From contig WGMA01000005.1 of the NCBI GenBank assembly GCA_016125285.1, positions 124,001 to 188,000 of the forward strand: a stretch of DNA of 64,000 bases, written 5' to 3'. The notes under the pieces are model-generated. The model had not been told where the DNA came from, ran no database searches, and saw only the letters and a list, made by a program, of their open reading frames with translations. Positions 17,399-26,255 of this stretch are shown in pieces. The position numbers were made by a program, and so were the translations under genes. This stretch comes from Phycisphaera sp. (GTDB taxonomy: Bacteria; Planctomycetota; Phycisphaerae; Phycisphaerales; Zrk34). The number at the start of each line of letters is the position of its first letter. The stretch's first letter is position 1.

Positions 17399-18670
17399 TT
17401 AGAAGATCTCGGTGATCGGCTTGCCGTGGAAGCCGACCTGGAACGGACGGCCGTTCGGCGCCTTGACGACCTTCTGCGGCAGGCCGAGGGCGTAGGCGAC
17501 GGTCGCGTTGAAGTCGGCCGGGAGGACCGGGTTCTCAGCGACGCGGTAGCCCTGCGAATCGGACTTGCCGTAAGCCTGACCGCCACGCACGCCGCCGCCG
17601 GCCACGAAGCCGGAGAACGCCGCGGGATGGTGGTCACGGCCCTGGCCGCCGTTGATGCGCGGCGTGCGGCCGAACTCGGTCGTCAGCACGACGAGCGTGT
17701 CGTCGATCATGTTCTTCTCCTCGAGGTCCTTGAACAGACCCGCGAGCGAAGCGCCCATCGCCGGCAGACGCGTCTCCATGGAGTCGAACACGCCGGCGTG
17801 GTTGTCCCAGCCGCCGAGGTCGACCTCGACGAACTTCACATCGTTCTCGAGCAGACGGCGGGCGAGCAGCAGGCCCTGGCCGAAGCCGTTCTTGCCGTAC
17901 TGCATCTGGACCTCTTCCTTCTCCTTGAAGATGTCGAAGACCTCGAGCTCCTTGGAGTTCATCAGGCGGATGGCGTCCTGGTACAGACCGGTGTACGCGT
18001 GGACGTCCTTCTTGTTCTTGTACTTCACGCGGAACTCGGCATCGAGGTCCGACGCAAGCTGAAGACGATCGTCGAACTGCTCCTTCGAGACGCGCGGCTT
18101 GGAGTTCGGCAGACCGCCGGCCGGGTTGCCGATCGGCAGCGGGGCGTACTTGATGTCCATCCAGCCGCTGGTCGCCTGGCCCGAACCGCCGCCGATGAGC
18201 ACGTTGCCCGGCAGCATGTTCTTCTGGCCCATCTCCCAGCCCGTGAGGTACAGCAGCCAGCAGCCCATGCCGGGGTGCTTGATCGTGCCGCGCTGCGGGT
18301 AGGCGGTGTGCATCAGGTAGTTCGCGCCACCGTGGTCACCGGTGGTCGTGGTCAGCGAGTTGATCGGCACGACATGCTTCATGTACTTGCCGAAGTCGCC
18401 GAAGAGCTTGTTGATCGGGGCGCCGTTGGTCTTCTGCGCCTCGGTCGGGCCCTGCGTCGACGCGCCGGGCTTGAGGTCGAAGGTATCCAGGTGGGTCATG
18501 CCGCCGCTCATGTAGAGCCAGATGCAGCGCTTGGCCTTGCCGCCGGTCGCGGCAAACAGCTGCTGCTCCATCAGCGAGGGCAGCACGCTCACGCCGAAGG
18601 CGGCGCCGGCAGCGCCGACCATGAAGTCGCGGCGGGACGGTCCATCGAGTTTCTTGAGTTGGTCTTTCAT
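17399..18670 (-). CDS. DUF1501 domain-containing protein, Tat-type leader (second copy)
   Basis: 423 residues. Twin arginine at 13-14 (SRRDFMVGAAGAAFGVSVLP) indicates Tat export. The family signatures MSGGMTHLDTFDLKPGAS, TTEFGRTPRINGG and GRDHHPAAFSGFVAGGGV are all present and match those of the copy at 918-2228, with a similar length. The partner DUF1549 gene lies 96 bases upstream on the same strand. Function is unknown; the fold is sulfatase-like but the formylglycine CxPxR motif is absent. Confidence 0.9.
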   Translation of the reverse strand: MKDQLKKLDGPSRRDFMVGAAGAAFGVSVLPSLMEQQLFAATGGKAKRCIWLYMSGGMTHLDTFDLKPGASTQGPTEAQKTNGAPINKLFGDFGKYMKHVVPINSLTTTTGDHGGANYLMHTAYPQRGTIKHPGMGCWLLYLTGWEMGQKNMLPGNVLIGGGSGQATSGWMDIKYAPLPIGNPAGGLPNSKPRVSKEQFDDRLQLASDLDAEFRVKYKNKKDVHAYTGLYQDAIRLMNSKELEVFDIFKEKEEVQMQYGKNGFGQGLLLARRLLENDVKFVEVDLGGWDNHAGVFDSMETRLPAMGASLAGLFKDLEEKNMIDDTLVVLTTEFGRTPRINGGQGRDHHPAAFSGFVAGGGVRGGQAYGKSDSQGYRVAENPVLPADFNATVAYALGLPQKVVKAPNGRPFQVGFHGKPITEIF

Positions 18671-18766
18671 CGTGATCCTCGTCTGAGATACTTAGGGTGT
18701 GACTGGCTTATGTTGTGCCCGGAAGCCCGCCACGCGGACGACCGGCGTGATCGCTCTACCTCTGTC

Positions 18767-20839
18767 TTACTGCACGAACGAGAATTCGCGCATGTTCATG
18801 ATCGCCCAAACAATGCTCTTGTAGTCGTTCTTGCGGGCGAACGGCTCGACGAGCTTCATCTCGCGGCTCGACGCCTTGCGGTTCAGCATCGACAGGAAGA
18901 TCACCTGGACCTTCTCGGACGGATCGCTGACCTTCTCGACGTTCTGCATCATCAGGCTCTTGTCGCTGGTGATCGTGTCGAACAGACCGCCGTTGAACAT
19001 CGCCAGCACCTGCACTAGGTTCGGCTCGCGGTTCGCGTTGTTGACCACATCGCGGTCAGACTGACCGAACAGCCGCAGCATGTGCGTCGGACCCTCGGGC
19101 GAAGTCAGCTCCGAGGCGCGGTACATGTCCACGAAACCGTTGTACTTCGACTGATCGACCTTCGTGTCCTTCAGCATCTCGGCGTTGTCGGCCATCAGCT
19201 GCTGATTCTTGGTCATCTCGTAATCGTCTTTTTCCTTCTCGGCGCTCTTCGCCGTCGAGACGAAGTCGCGGATGTTCGGCATCTTGATCGCGTCCATCTG
19301 CTTCTGGAGAGCCATGATCGCGTTCTTGTTGCCGTTCATGTTCGCCTTGCGCAGGTCACGGATCTTCGTCTGGATCTCGGCCTTCGCCACGCGGCCCTTC
19401 GAGTACTCCTTCGCGTACGCGGCCAGTTCCTTCGGCTCCATGTGCTGCAGCAGCTCAACGTCGGAGTAGTCGTAACGCTGACGCGGGGCGCCGTTGCGGA
19501 AGTGGTGGTCGGGGTCCGGGATGGACATCGCGACCATCGAGTCCCAGATCTGCTCGGCCGACATGCGACGCAGCACCGAGCCGGTGAACAGGTAAGGCTC
19601 ATCGGGGTCGAGCGTCGCGACCGTGATCTCACGCTGATAGGCCTGCGTGTTGTACAGCACGCGGAGGAACTGCTTGATGTCGTAATCGTACTGAACCATC
19701 TTGTGCGACAGGTAATCCAGCAGGCCACGATCCAGCGGCTCGGTGTCGTCCATGATCTCGTCGATCGGCTCGAACAGGCCGCGGTTGAACACCTTGTTCC
19801 ACATGCGGTTCGCGATCACCATCGTGAAGCGCGGGTTGGACGGGCTGGTCATCCACTTGGCGTAGGCCTCGCGGCGGGTCACGCCGTTGCCGAACTTAGC
19901 CTGGTCGCCGAAGATCGTGTAGGGCTTGACCATCTGGCCGGGCTTCGCGTCGTCGTACTTGTAGTTCTCGGGCAGCGCGATGTCGCGGCTGTCGGTCCAC
20001 GTGGTCTTGTAGCCCAGCACGCGGGTCAGGTCGTTCAGCGCGTCCTTCTCCTCCTCGCCGCTGAGCATCGCCGACGCTTCCTCCACGTTCTTCGGGCGGA
20101 AACGCGTGTTCTGGCCGTACGTGTACGCGGCCATCTCGTAGAACTCGAACTGTGACCAGTTGTCGAACGGGTGATCGTGGCACTGGGCGCACACGATGCT
20201 GGTGCCCAGGAAGATCTGGACCGTCGTGGACATGTTGTCCAGCGGCATGCCCGAGTCACGCAGGTAGAAGCCCGCGGCCCCGTTCTCCCACGTGTAGCCC
20301 TCCGCGGTCACCAACTCGTAGACCATCTTGTCGTACGGCATGTTCGTGCGGACCACGTTCTTGATCCACCGGGCGTACTCGTTGCCGTTGCCGTTCATGT
20401 TCGACTGGACACGCATCAGGTCGGCCCAGAAGTTGAACATGTTGCTGGTATAGGCCTCGCTGTTCAGCAGGTCGTCGATCAGCTTCGACCGCTTGTTCGG
20501 GCTCGCGTTGCGATAGAACGCCAGCGTCTCTTCCAGCGTGGGGATGCGGCCGGCGATGTCGAGGTAGATGCGACGCAGGAAGACCTGGTCGTTGATCCCC
20601 TTGGTCGCCGTGGCCTTCTTGTCCTTCCACACCGCGGCCATGTACTCGTCGATCGTCTTCGCCGCCGCCAGGGTCTCCGCCAAAGACTTCGTATTCGTCT
20701 TGGCTTCCTCGGCCTGCTTGCCCAGACGCTGGATCAGCGCCAGCTCACGTGCGGTCTGCGCGTGCGCCGGCATGACCAGCGCGAACAACATCAGCGCCGC
20801 AAATGCACCTGTAAACCGGAGACGAGGCGTGGCAATCAT
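18767..20839 (-). CDS. DUF1549/DUF1553 protein (second copy, without Ig-like domain)
   Basis: 690 residues from the ATG at 20839-20837, chosen because AGGAGAAG lies 4 bases upstream and the leader (RLRFTGAFAALMLFALVMPA, then HAQ) follows at once. A frame extending to 20962 runs across the promoter and is not real. DUF1549 carries CAQCHDHPFDNW; DUF1553 ends in MNMREFSFVQ. Unlike the copy at 2286-4883 it lacks the N-terminal CX4CH motif and the BIG2-like domain, so the two copies are not simple duplicates. Exported, unknown function, operon with DUF1501. Confidence 0.9.
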   Translation of the reverse strand: MIATPRLRFTGAFAALMLFALVMPAHAQTARELALIQRLGKQAEEAKTNTKSLAETLAAAKTIDEYMAAVWKDKKATATKGINDQVFLRRIYLDIAGRIPTLEETLAFYRNASPNKRSKLIDDLLNSEAYTSNMFNFWADLMRVQSNMNGNGNEYARWIKNVVRTNMPYDKMVYELVTAEGYTWENGAAGFYLRDSGMPLDNMSTTVQIFLGTSIVCAQCHDHPFDNWSQFEFYEMAAYTYGQNTRFRPKNVEEASAMLSGEEEKDALNDLTRVLGYKTTWTDSRDIALPENYKYDDAKPGQMVKPYTIFGDQAKFGNGVTRREAYAKWMTSPSNPRFTMVIANRMWNKVFNRGLFEPIDEIMDDTEPLDRGLLDYLSHKMVQYDYDIKQFLRVLYNTQAYQREITVATLDPDEPYLFTGSVLRRMSAEQIWDSMVAMSIPDPDHHFRNGAPRQRYDYSDVELLQHMEPKELAAYAKEYSKGRVAKAEIQTKIRDLRKANMNGNKNAIMALQKQMDAIKMPNIRDFVSTAKSAEKEKDDYEMTKNQQLMADNAEMLKDTKVDQSKYNGFVDMYRASELTSPEGPTHMLRLFGQSDRDVVNNANREPNLVQVLAMFNGGLFDTITSDKSLMMQNVEKVSDPSEKVQVIFLSMLNRKASSREMKLVEPFARKNDYKSIVWAIMNMREFSFVQ

Positions 20840-20903
20840 GTGACTTCTCCTGCTGTGCGATTGAAGATCCAGTTTGTGCCCTGGATCATGGGTGAGGCAT
20901 GCG

Positions 20904-20932
20904 ATTATAGTCGGCGGTCCAACCTCGGTCAA
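20904..20932 (-). promoter_or_regulatory. Near-consensus sigma-70 promoter of the second DUF1549-DUF1501 operon
   Basis: TTGACC (20932-20927), exactly 17 bases, then a perfect TATAAT (20909-20904). The expected start leaves a 5' UTR of about 55-60 bases with a strong Shine-Dalgarno. This is the best housekeeping promoter seen in the window. Confidence 0.85.
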
Positions 20933-20939
20933 CGTACTA

Positions 20940-20979
20940 TTTCCGTAAACCACTTCAAACACAAGTGTTTCCGTAAAAT
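20940..20979. promoter_or_regulatory. Palindrome between direct repeats upstream of the -35 box
   Basis: AAACAC-AA-GTGTTT (20957-20970) is a perfect inverted repeat flanked on each side by TTTCCGTAAA (20940-20949 and 20968-20977, the second overlapping the palindrome). It lies just upstream of the -35 box, where an activator would bind. Confidence 0.5.
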
Positions 20980-21112
20980 CAAAAATCTTCCCTGAATTTT
21001 TGCCACCTTGCGCAGGATTCTGGGCCCCTTTGCGTATGCACTAGTGAGGCAAGGTCGTGAACTGCGTTCACGGCACAATTCGTGATTTGGCATCCATTTA
21101 CAGTGCGCGCTG

Positions 21113-22024
21113 TCATTTGGCTTTTCCTTGCGCCTTCTCCGCGCTGGTGAAAAACGGCACCCCTTCTACCTTCATGCGTCGTCGAAAAATTTTGTCCGAA
21201 CAGGTCACGTAGAGGTGCGTAAATCCTTTACCGCCGAACGTCGCGTTGGACAAAAATGCGTCCTGAGGTTTGAGGATGGTCCCGCTCGGGCGACCCTGCG
21301 TGTCGAACACCTGCAAGCCCACGTGCGTCGCCACGTACACGCGCCCGTCCTTATCTACCGTCATCCCGTCGCTGCCCGGCCGCGTCGCCGGCGCGTCGAT
21401 CCGCACCGGCCCGTACCACGGCGACGGATACTTCAGCGAGCCGTCCACCTCCACGCGGAACACCCACAGATGCGGCGCGTTGCTGTCCGTGGCCACCAGC
21501 GTCCCGCCGTCCGGCCAGAGGATCAGCCCGTTCGGCACAAACCCGTGAGCCACCACGCGCTTCGCGCCGTGCGGATCGACGTACCACACCTTGTTGCCGT
21601 TCGGATCGCTGAAGTACACCCCGCCGTCCGATGCCACCACCAGATCGTTCGCGTTCACACCCTCGGCGATCGTCTTGGCGACCTTCCCGTCCGGGCCGTA
21701 CGCCACGACCTTCTGGTCCTGCATGCGGCACCCATATAGAAGGCCGTCCGGCCCGAACATCAGGCCGTTCGTCCGCGCGGTGTCACTCGCGAACACCGTG
21801 ACCTTGCCCGTCTCCTGATCCACGCGATAGATCTTCGACTCCGGCACGTCGGTGAAGTAGACATTGCCGTCCTTGTCCGCCGCCGGCCCCTCCGCGAACT
21901 TGTATCCCTCGCCGACCAGCTCCCAGTTCTCACCGGGGATGAGGATCTGCGACAGCGGCATGTCCTGCGCGAGCGCGGGGGCGCACGCGACGAGCAACGT
22001 CACGAAACATACGATGCGATTCAT
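21113..22024 (-). CDS. SMP-30/gluconolactonase-family secreted protein
   Basis: 303 residues with a signal peptide (MNRIVCFVTLLVACAPALAQ). The six-bladed propeller signatures are clear: KFAEGPAADKDGNVYFTD with the metal-binding Glu, ARTNGLMFGPDGLLYGC, NANDLVVASDGGVYFSD, FVPNGLILWPDGGTLVATD and GSDGMTVDKDGRVYVATH. Family members hydrolyse sugar lactones using one divalent metal. Export suggests action on periplasmic sugar derivatives. Third gene of an operon with an esterase and a beta-helix protein (19 bases from the latter). Confidence 0.88.
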   Translation of the reverse strand: MNRIVCFVTLLVACAPALAQDMPLSQILIPGENWELVGEGYKFAEGPAADKDGNVYFTDVPESKIYRVDQETGKVTVFASDTARTNGLMFGPDGLLYGCRMQDQKVVAYGPDGKVAKTIAEGVNANDLVVASDGGVYFSDPNGNKVWYVDPHGAKRVVAHGFVPNGLILWPDGGTLVATDSNAPHLWVFRVEVDGSLKYPSPWYGPVRIDAPATRPGSDGMTVDKDGRVYVATHVGLQVFDTQGRPSGTILKPQDAFLSNATFGGKGFTHLYVTCSDKIFRRRMKVEGVPFFTSAEKAQGKAK

Positions 22025-22043
22025 AGTCTGACCCTCACTACTC

Positions 22044-23579
22044 TCATTTCTTCTCGGTCACGGCCTCAACCTTGTTGTTCGTATCGACGACCGACTCGCC
22101 AGCCTGATCGGCGTTGACGCCGCGCTGGTAGCCGCGGAACGTGTTGCCGACAATCACGGCCTCGGACTTCGCCCAGACCCACACGCCGTTGCGCCCGGCG
22201 CCTTCCATATCGTTGCCGATGACGTGGGCGTTGCCTTCAACGATGACCGCCGCGATGCCGCCGCCGCGGATCGTATTGCCGACGAGCGTCGCCTTGCCCC
22301 CGCCGCGGATCGCGACGATCGGCGGCATCCCGCCGGTGCGCGACAGCGTGTTGCCGATCGCGATCGCCTCGCTGTCGCCGGGCACGCCGAGCGCGACCAT
22401 GCCGTTGTCCTCGCACACATTGCCGACGAGGATCGCCTTCGCGCCGTTGCTCACGCCCAGTCCCGCGGACTTGTTCGCCTTGCACACGTTGTCGATGACG
22501 ATCGGCTCGCCGCCATCGGCGCCGACGCCGGACGCGCCGTTGTCGTGGCTGTTGTTGGCGATCACGATCGGCTTCGCGCCCTCGCGGCAGCCGATGCCCG
22601 CCAGCGTGTTCCGCTCGCAGTGATTGCCGCGGATGATCGGCTCGGCCTCCTCCTCGACGCCTATCCCCGCCATGTCGTTCTCGTAGCAGTGATTGTTCTC
22701 AACCACCGGCCGCGTCTCTGCCCCCGTGCGGATGCCGATCCCCGCACGCCGGTTCTTGTAGCACTTGTTGTCGCGCACCACCGGACACGCGCCTTCGCTG
22801 ACGCCGATGCCGGCACGCACGTTGTCGTAGCACGTGTTGTTCACCACGATCGGCGAGGCGTCGTCGTGGCCGATGCCCGCGTAGAAGTTCTCGAAGCAGG
22901 TGTTGGATTCGATCCACGCGGTCGAGCCGTGCATCGAGCCGATGCCGCCGCCCATGTTGCGATACGTGACGTTGTTCCGCACGACGGGGGCGCAGCGTTT
23001 GTCGTCGACGCCGCGGATGGCGATGCCGGTCGAGCCGTTGTGATGGACGATGTTGTTGACGAGCGTGCAGTTGACGCCGGTGACACCGACGCCGGGCACG
23101 CCAAAGTTGCCGATATGCGCGTGGCTCTGCTCGTTGCCGTGCGTGTCGTAGTGATGCTGCCAGAGCTTGTCGTCGTACGCCCCGGCGTTGGTGACGCTGA
23201 ACCCGTCGAGCGTCGCGCCCTCGGCCATCTCGACCGCGGGGTGGTCGTTGCCCTCGATCGCCCCGCCGCCGTCGATGACCGTCGCCTCGGCGCGCGCCAG
23301 GCCGAGCTTGCCCTTCGTATCATCACCGGCGCTGCGCAGCGTGACGCCGTCTTTGAGCTTCACGCGCTCCCTGTAGGTTCCCGCGGCGACGAGCACGGTG
23401 TCGCCCGCTTTCGCCGCGTCGATCGCCGCCTGGATCGTCGCATGATCCTTCGGCACGTGAATCGTGTCCGCGAACGTCACGCCGCTCGCGGCAATGACCA
23501 ATGCCCAAGCACCAATGCCCAATGTCACAGCGCGTGCGCCGAACCGGGATCCGAACATTGGGCATTGGGATTTGGTCAT
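22044..23579 (-). CDS. Secreted right-handed parallel beta-helix protein (NosD/pectate-lyase-like)
   Basis: 511 residues. After the leader comes TIHVPKDHATIQAAIDAAKA, the usual start of NosD-like and pectate-lyase-like folds, then many 22-24-residue PbH1 turns of the type ENxCYENxxAGIGVxxxAxP. It probably binds or cleaves a polysaccharide; no catalytic triad can be picked out. The start codon lies 3 bases after the esterase stop, with AAGAAGGA as ribosome site. Its first 30 codons coincide with a palindromic intergenic-type repeat (23493-23587): the hydrophobic core of the leader, LGIGAWALVIAA, is read from one arm of that repeat. Confidence 0.85.
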   Translation of the reverse strand: MTKSQCPMFGSRFGARAVTLGIGAWALVIAASGVTFADTIHVPKDHATIQAAIDAAKAGDTVLVAAGTYRERVKLKDGVTLRSAGDDTKGKLGLARAEATVIDGGGAIEGNDHPAVEMAEGATLDGFSVTNAGAYDDKLWQHHYDTHGNEQSHAHIGNFGVPGVGVTGVNCTLVNNIVHHNGSTGIAIRGVDDKRCAPVVRNNVTYRNMGGGIGSMHGSTAWIESNTCFENFYAGIGHDDASPIVVNNTCYDNVRAGIGVSEGACPVVRDNKCYKNRRAGIGIRTGAETRPVVENNHCYENDMAGIGVEEEAEPIIRGNHCERNTLAGIGCREGAKPIVIANNSHDNGASGVGADGGEPIVIDNVCKANKSAGLGVSNGAKAILVGNVCEDNGMVALGVPGDSEAIAIGNTLSRTGGMPPIVAIRGGGKATLVGNTIRGGGIAAVIVEGNAHVIGNDMEGAGRNGVWVWAKSEAVIVGNTFRGYQRGVNADQAGESVVDTNNKVEAVTEKK

Positions 23580-23587
23580 TGGTCATT
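23493..23587. repeat. Imperfect palindromic repeat (AATGACCAATG type) inside a coding start
   Basis: Two 32-base arms (23493-23524 and 23556-23587) are inverted copies identical at 28 of 32 positions and enclose a 31-base loop. Each arm is built of the units AATGACCA / AATGCCCA. Elements of this style usually lie between genes in Planctomycetota and related groups. Here one arm covers the esterase stop and the beta-helix start, and the other encodes signal-peptide residues. Confidence 0.85.
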
Positions 23588-24467
23588 CCTTCTTGTAGTC
23601 CCGCCACAGCCACCGCAGCGCGTCCGGCAGGATCGCGCCGCCCTGCTTGCCGTTGTGCCCGCCCACGCCGAACTCGAACTTCACGTCGTACCCCATGTGC
23701 AGCAGCGCCGCGTTCATCTGCTGCGCGCTGAGCGGCCAGTGGCCGTGCAGGTTGTCCAGGTCGTGCTCGCCGTCCTGGAGGAACACGCGGATGGGCTTGG
23801 CCTCGGTCTTGCGGATGAGCGACGGGTAGTTGTTGCCGCCGCGGATGTTCGTGAACGACCCGACGTAGCTGAGCACCTTGCGGAAGTAGTCCGGCCGCTC
23901 CCACGCCGCGGTGAACGCGCAGATCCCGCCGCTGCTGATGCCGCACAACGCCCGGTCCTCGGGGTTGTCGGTCAGCTTGTATTCCTTGCTCACCGACGGC
24001 AGCACCTCGTCGATGAGGAACTGCGCGTACAGCCCCGTCATCGCGTCGTACTCGAACGAGCGGTTGCGGCGCGGCTTGGCGCCGGGGATCACCGCGGGCA
24101 GCACGCCGGGGTTCAGAAAGATGCCGATCGTCACCGGCATCTCGCCCTTGTGGATCAGGTTGTCGAACACGATCGGCACGCGCGAGTGGCCCTTCTCGCT
24201 GACGTACCCGCCGCCGTCCTGAAAGATCATCACGCACGCCGGCTTCGTCCCGTCGTACTGCGCCGGCACGTAGATCCACATGTCGTGCTCGACGCCCGGG
24301 TACGCCTTCTCGCTGACGAACTTGCTCTGCGTGACCTTCCCCTGCGGCACGCCGTCCTGCCGCTGCGAGTCCGGCCCGAGCTGGTAAGGCTCGTCCGCAC
24401 GCACCGACACCGCGGCGAAGATCAACGCCAACGCGATGGACGCAACGATCCACAAACGATTCAACAT
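23583..24467 (-). CDS. Secreted alpha/beta-hydrolase esterase (enterochelin esterase-like)
   Basis: 294 residues from ATG 24467-24465, preceded by GAGGGC, with the leader MLNRLWIVASIALALIFAAV. Catalytic-site features of the esterase D / Fes-like family are visible: YVPAQYDGTKPACVMIFQDG (oxyanion region), GISSGGICAFTAAWERPDYF with the nucleophile Ser in GxSxG, LQDGEHDLDN with a likely acid Asp, and GVGGHNGKQGGAILPDALRW with the His. It likely cleaves ester groups of periplasmic polysaccharides or esters. First gene of the operon that continues into the beta-helix and SMP-30 genes. Confidence 0.87.
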   Translation of the reverse strand: MLNRLWIVASIALALIFAAVSVRADEPYQLGPDSQRQDGVPQGKVTQSKFVSEKAYPGVEHDMWIYVPAQYDGTKPACVMIFQDGGGYVSEKGHSRVPIVFDNLIHKGEMPVTIGIFLNPGVLPAVIPGAKPRRNRSFEYDAMTGLYAQFLIDEVLPSVSKEYKLTDNPEDRALCGISSGGICAFTAAWERPDYFRKVLSYVGSFTNIRGGNNYPSLIRKTEAKPIRVFLQDGEHDLDNLHGHWPLSAQQMNAALLHMGYDVKFEFGVGGHNGKQGGAILPDALRWLWRDYKKE

Positions 24468-24524
24468 CAGATGTGCCCTCACCAAATATGCGACTTGCTG
24501 CCCGTGTATCATACCCGCATCGAT

Positions 24525-24651
24525 CCACGGAAGCCGGGACGCAGCGCAGCGGAATCCCGGCGCCTGGATGCTGGATGCTGGATCGATCAGCGTACCCGTC
24601 AGTCATCCAGCATCGCGAGCGCAGCGAGCCATCCAGCAACCAGCATCTGTT
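24525..24651. repeat. Palindromic repeat of the GGATGCTGG / CCAGCATCC type
   Basis: GGATGCTGGATGCTGGATCG (24567-24585 region) is mirrored by CATCCAGCATC and CCATCCAGCAACCAGCATC (24604-24647), giving an imperfect inverted repeat in the 207-base gap between two divergent genes. Short units GCGCAGCGGA and GCGAGCGCAGCGAG flank the arms. It fills most of the space where promoters would be expected. Confidence 0.65.
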
Positions 24652-24674
24652 CTCCCAACCGCATGGAGCCCGAT

Positions 24675-25451
24675 ATGCCCACCGGCCCCCGCCCCTACAT
24701 CCTCTACGAGGCCAACTACCGTCAGCTGCTCGACGATCGGCCCAACGTGGCCGTGCTGCCGTGGGGCGCGACCGAGGCGCACAACTATCACATGCCGCAC
24801 GGCACGGACGTCATCGAAGCCACCGCGTTCGCCGAGCGCGCCGCGGAGCTGGCCGTCGAGCGTGGGGCGAAGCCGATCGTGCTGCCGACGATCCCGTACG
24901 GCAACGACGAGCAGCAGCTCGACCAGGTCGCGACGGTGTCGTTCACCACGACGACCGCGCTGGCGATCCTCGACGACGTGGTGCGCAGCCTCGTCAAGCA
25001 GGGCATCGACCGGATCGTGCTGGTCAACGGGCACGGCGGCAACCAGTTCAAGCCGATGGTGCGCGACATGCAGGGGAGGCACGCGGCGATGATCGTCGTG
25101 TGCAACTTTTTCGAGATGCGGCGGGACGTGTTCGACGCGACGTTCGAGCAACCGGGCGATCACGCCGACGAGATGGAGACGAGTCTGCTGATGCACCTGT
25201 GCCCGCAGCTGCTGCAGATGGACAACGCGGGAACAGGGCCGCGGAATCCGACACAGGTCGAGGGTCTGAGCCAGCCGGGCGTGTGGACGCCGCGGCCGTG
25301 GTCACAGACGCACGCCGACACCGGCGCGGGCGATCCGTCGAAGGCGACCGCGGACAAAGGCGCGCGTTACTTCGAAGCGGTCAGCGCGGCGCTCGCCGAC
25401 GTGATCGTCGGCGTGTCGAAGGCCAACAAGGGCGACCTGCCCTACGTGTGA
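24675..25451 (+). CDS. Creatininase-family amidohydrolase
   Basis: 258 residues from the ATG at 24675, chosen over the ATG at 24663 because GGAG lies 6 bases before it. Metal-site signatures of the creatininase/MftE-like family are present: LPWGATEAHNYHMPHGTDVI near residue 30, LVNGHGGNQF near 115, and GDHADEMETSLLMHL near 160. These enzymes use two divalent metals to hydrolyse amide bonds in small cyclic or N-linked compounds; the substrate here is unknown. No leader, so cytoplasmic. It is convergent with cassette A, the stops being only 10 bases apart. Confidence 0.9.
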   Translation: MPTGPRPYILYEANYRQLLDDRPNVAVLPWGATEAHNYHMPHGTDVIEATAFAERAAELAVERGAKPIVLPTIPYGNDEQQLDQVATVSFTTTTALAILDDVVRSLVKQGIDRIVLVNGHGGNQFKPMVRDMQGRHAAMIVVCNFFEMRRDVFDATFEQPGDHADEMETSLLMHLCPQLLQMDNAGTGPRNPTQVEGLSQPGVWTPRPWSQTHADTGAGDPSKATADKGARYFEAVSAALADVIVGVSKANKGDLPYV

Positions 25452-25461
25452 TCAGCGCGTC

Positions 25462-26226
25462 TTAGTAGAAGTTCGCCCAGCCGCCGGCGATGTAACGCAC
25501 CTGCATCTCTTCGCCACGGTGGAAGGCGACGTGTCCGTCGACGAACAGCAGCGTCGTGGACTCGATCTGATTGTCCCACATGTGATGGTTCGACCACCGC
25601 TCGCGGTTGTTGGCGTCGACGGTCTTGAGCTTGTTGCGTTCGGTGAGGATCGGATTCTCCGTACCGGGGTCGCTGAGACGAAGCGGCGCGGCCTTGGCGT
25701 CGCCGGGCAGGTACGGATACCACTTGCCGCCGGACTGGCGCGGCACCCACCACAGCTGATTGTGATGATCCCAGTTTTCTCCCTGCGCCGCCCACATGTC
25801 CTTTCGCATCTGCAGCGCGTCCTCCTGGCTCTTGGCATTCTGGTCGAACCAGGTCTGCAGCGGGCAGTACCACACGCTGCGACCGTTGGGCTGCCAGGTG
25901 ATGCCGTAAGGGATCACCGACGGCAGGAAGTCGTGGGAGATGTCCCACACGACGCGGCCGGAGCTGCCGAAATTCTGGCTGGGCAGGCAGCGGTTGTAGT
26001 CCGACGCGTAGGCCAGCGTGCCGACGCCCCACTGGCTGAAGTTCGACGCGCAGTGAATCAGCTTCGCGTCGTACCGCGCCCGCGCGAACGACGGCAGCAG
26101 GATCGACAACAGCAGCATGATGATCGCGCAGACCACGAGCATCTCCACGATCGTGAAGGCGCGGCGGGCGCCGGCGTGGCGGAGGTTGTCGCGGTTCGAG
26201 TGGGCGTGCGTGTGTGCCATCGTCAT
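25462..26226 (-). CDS. Cassette A pseudopilin
   Basis: 254 residues if the ATG at 26226 is used; the ATG two codons later (26220) has better spacing from GAGG and is an alternative. His-rich N-terminus (AHTHAHS), then class III signal RAFTIVEMLVVCAIIMLLLS with Glu at +5. The C-terminal region contains TTLLFVDGHVAFHRGEEMQV, the DG motif. It lies 29 bases after the FecR-like gene and is the last gene of the cassette A transcript. Confidence 0.88.
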   Translation of the reverse strand: MTMAHTHAHSNRDNLRHAGARRAFTIVEMLVVCAIIMLLLSILLPSFARARYDAKLIHCASNFSQWGVGTLAYASDYNRCLPSQNFGSSGRVVWDISHDFLPSVIPYGITWQPNGRSVWYCPLQTWFDQNAKSQEDALQMRKDMWAAQGENWDHHNQLWWVPRQSGGKWYPYLPGDAKAAPLRLSDPGTENPILTERNKLKTVDANNRERWSNHHMWDNQIESTTLLFVDGHVAFHRGEEMQVRYIAGGWANFY

Positions 26227-26255
26227 GATCCTCGGAAAGGTCGTCGGTGGTCGGG

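Noticed and set aside
15354-17402. 682-residue plus-strand frame opposite the zinc-ribbon gene
   Set aside because: Shadow of the minus-strand gene; no domain and biased composition.
22224-24674. Long plus-strand frame joined in front of the creatininase gene
   Set aside because: It is a read-through of antisense sequence to the beta-helix and esterase genes; the real protein starts at 24675 with its own ribosome site.
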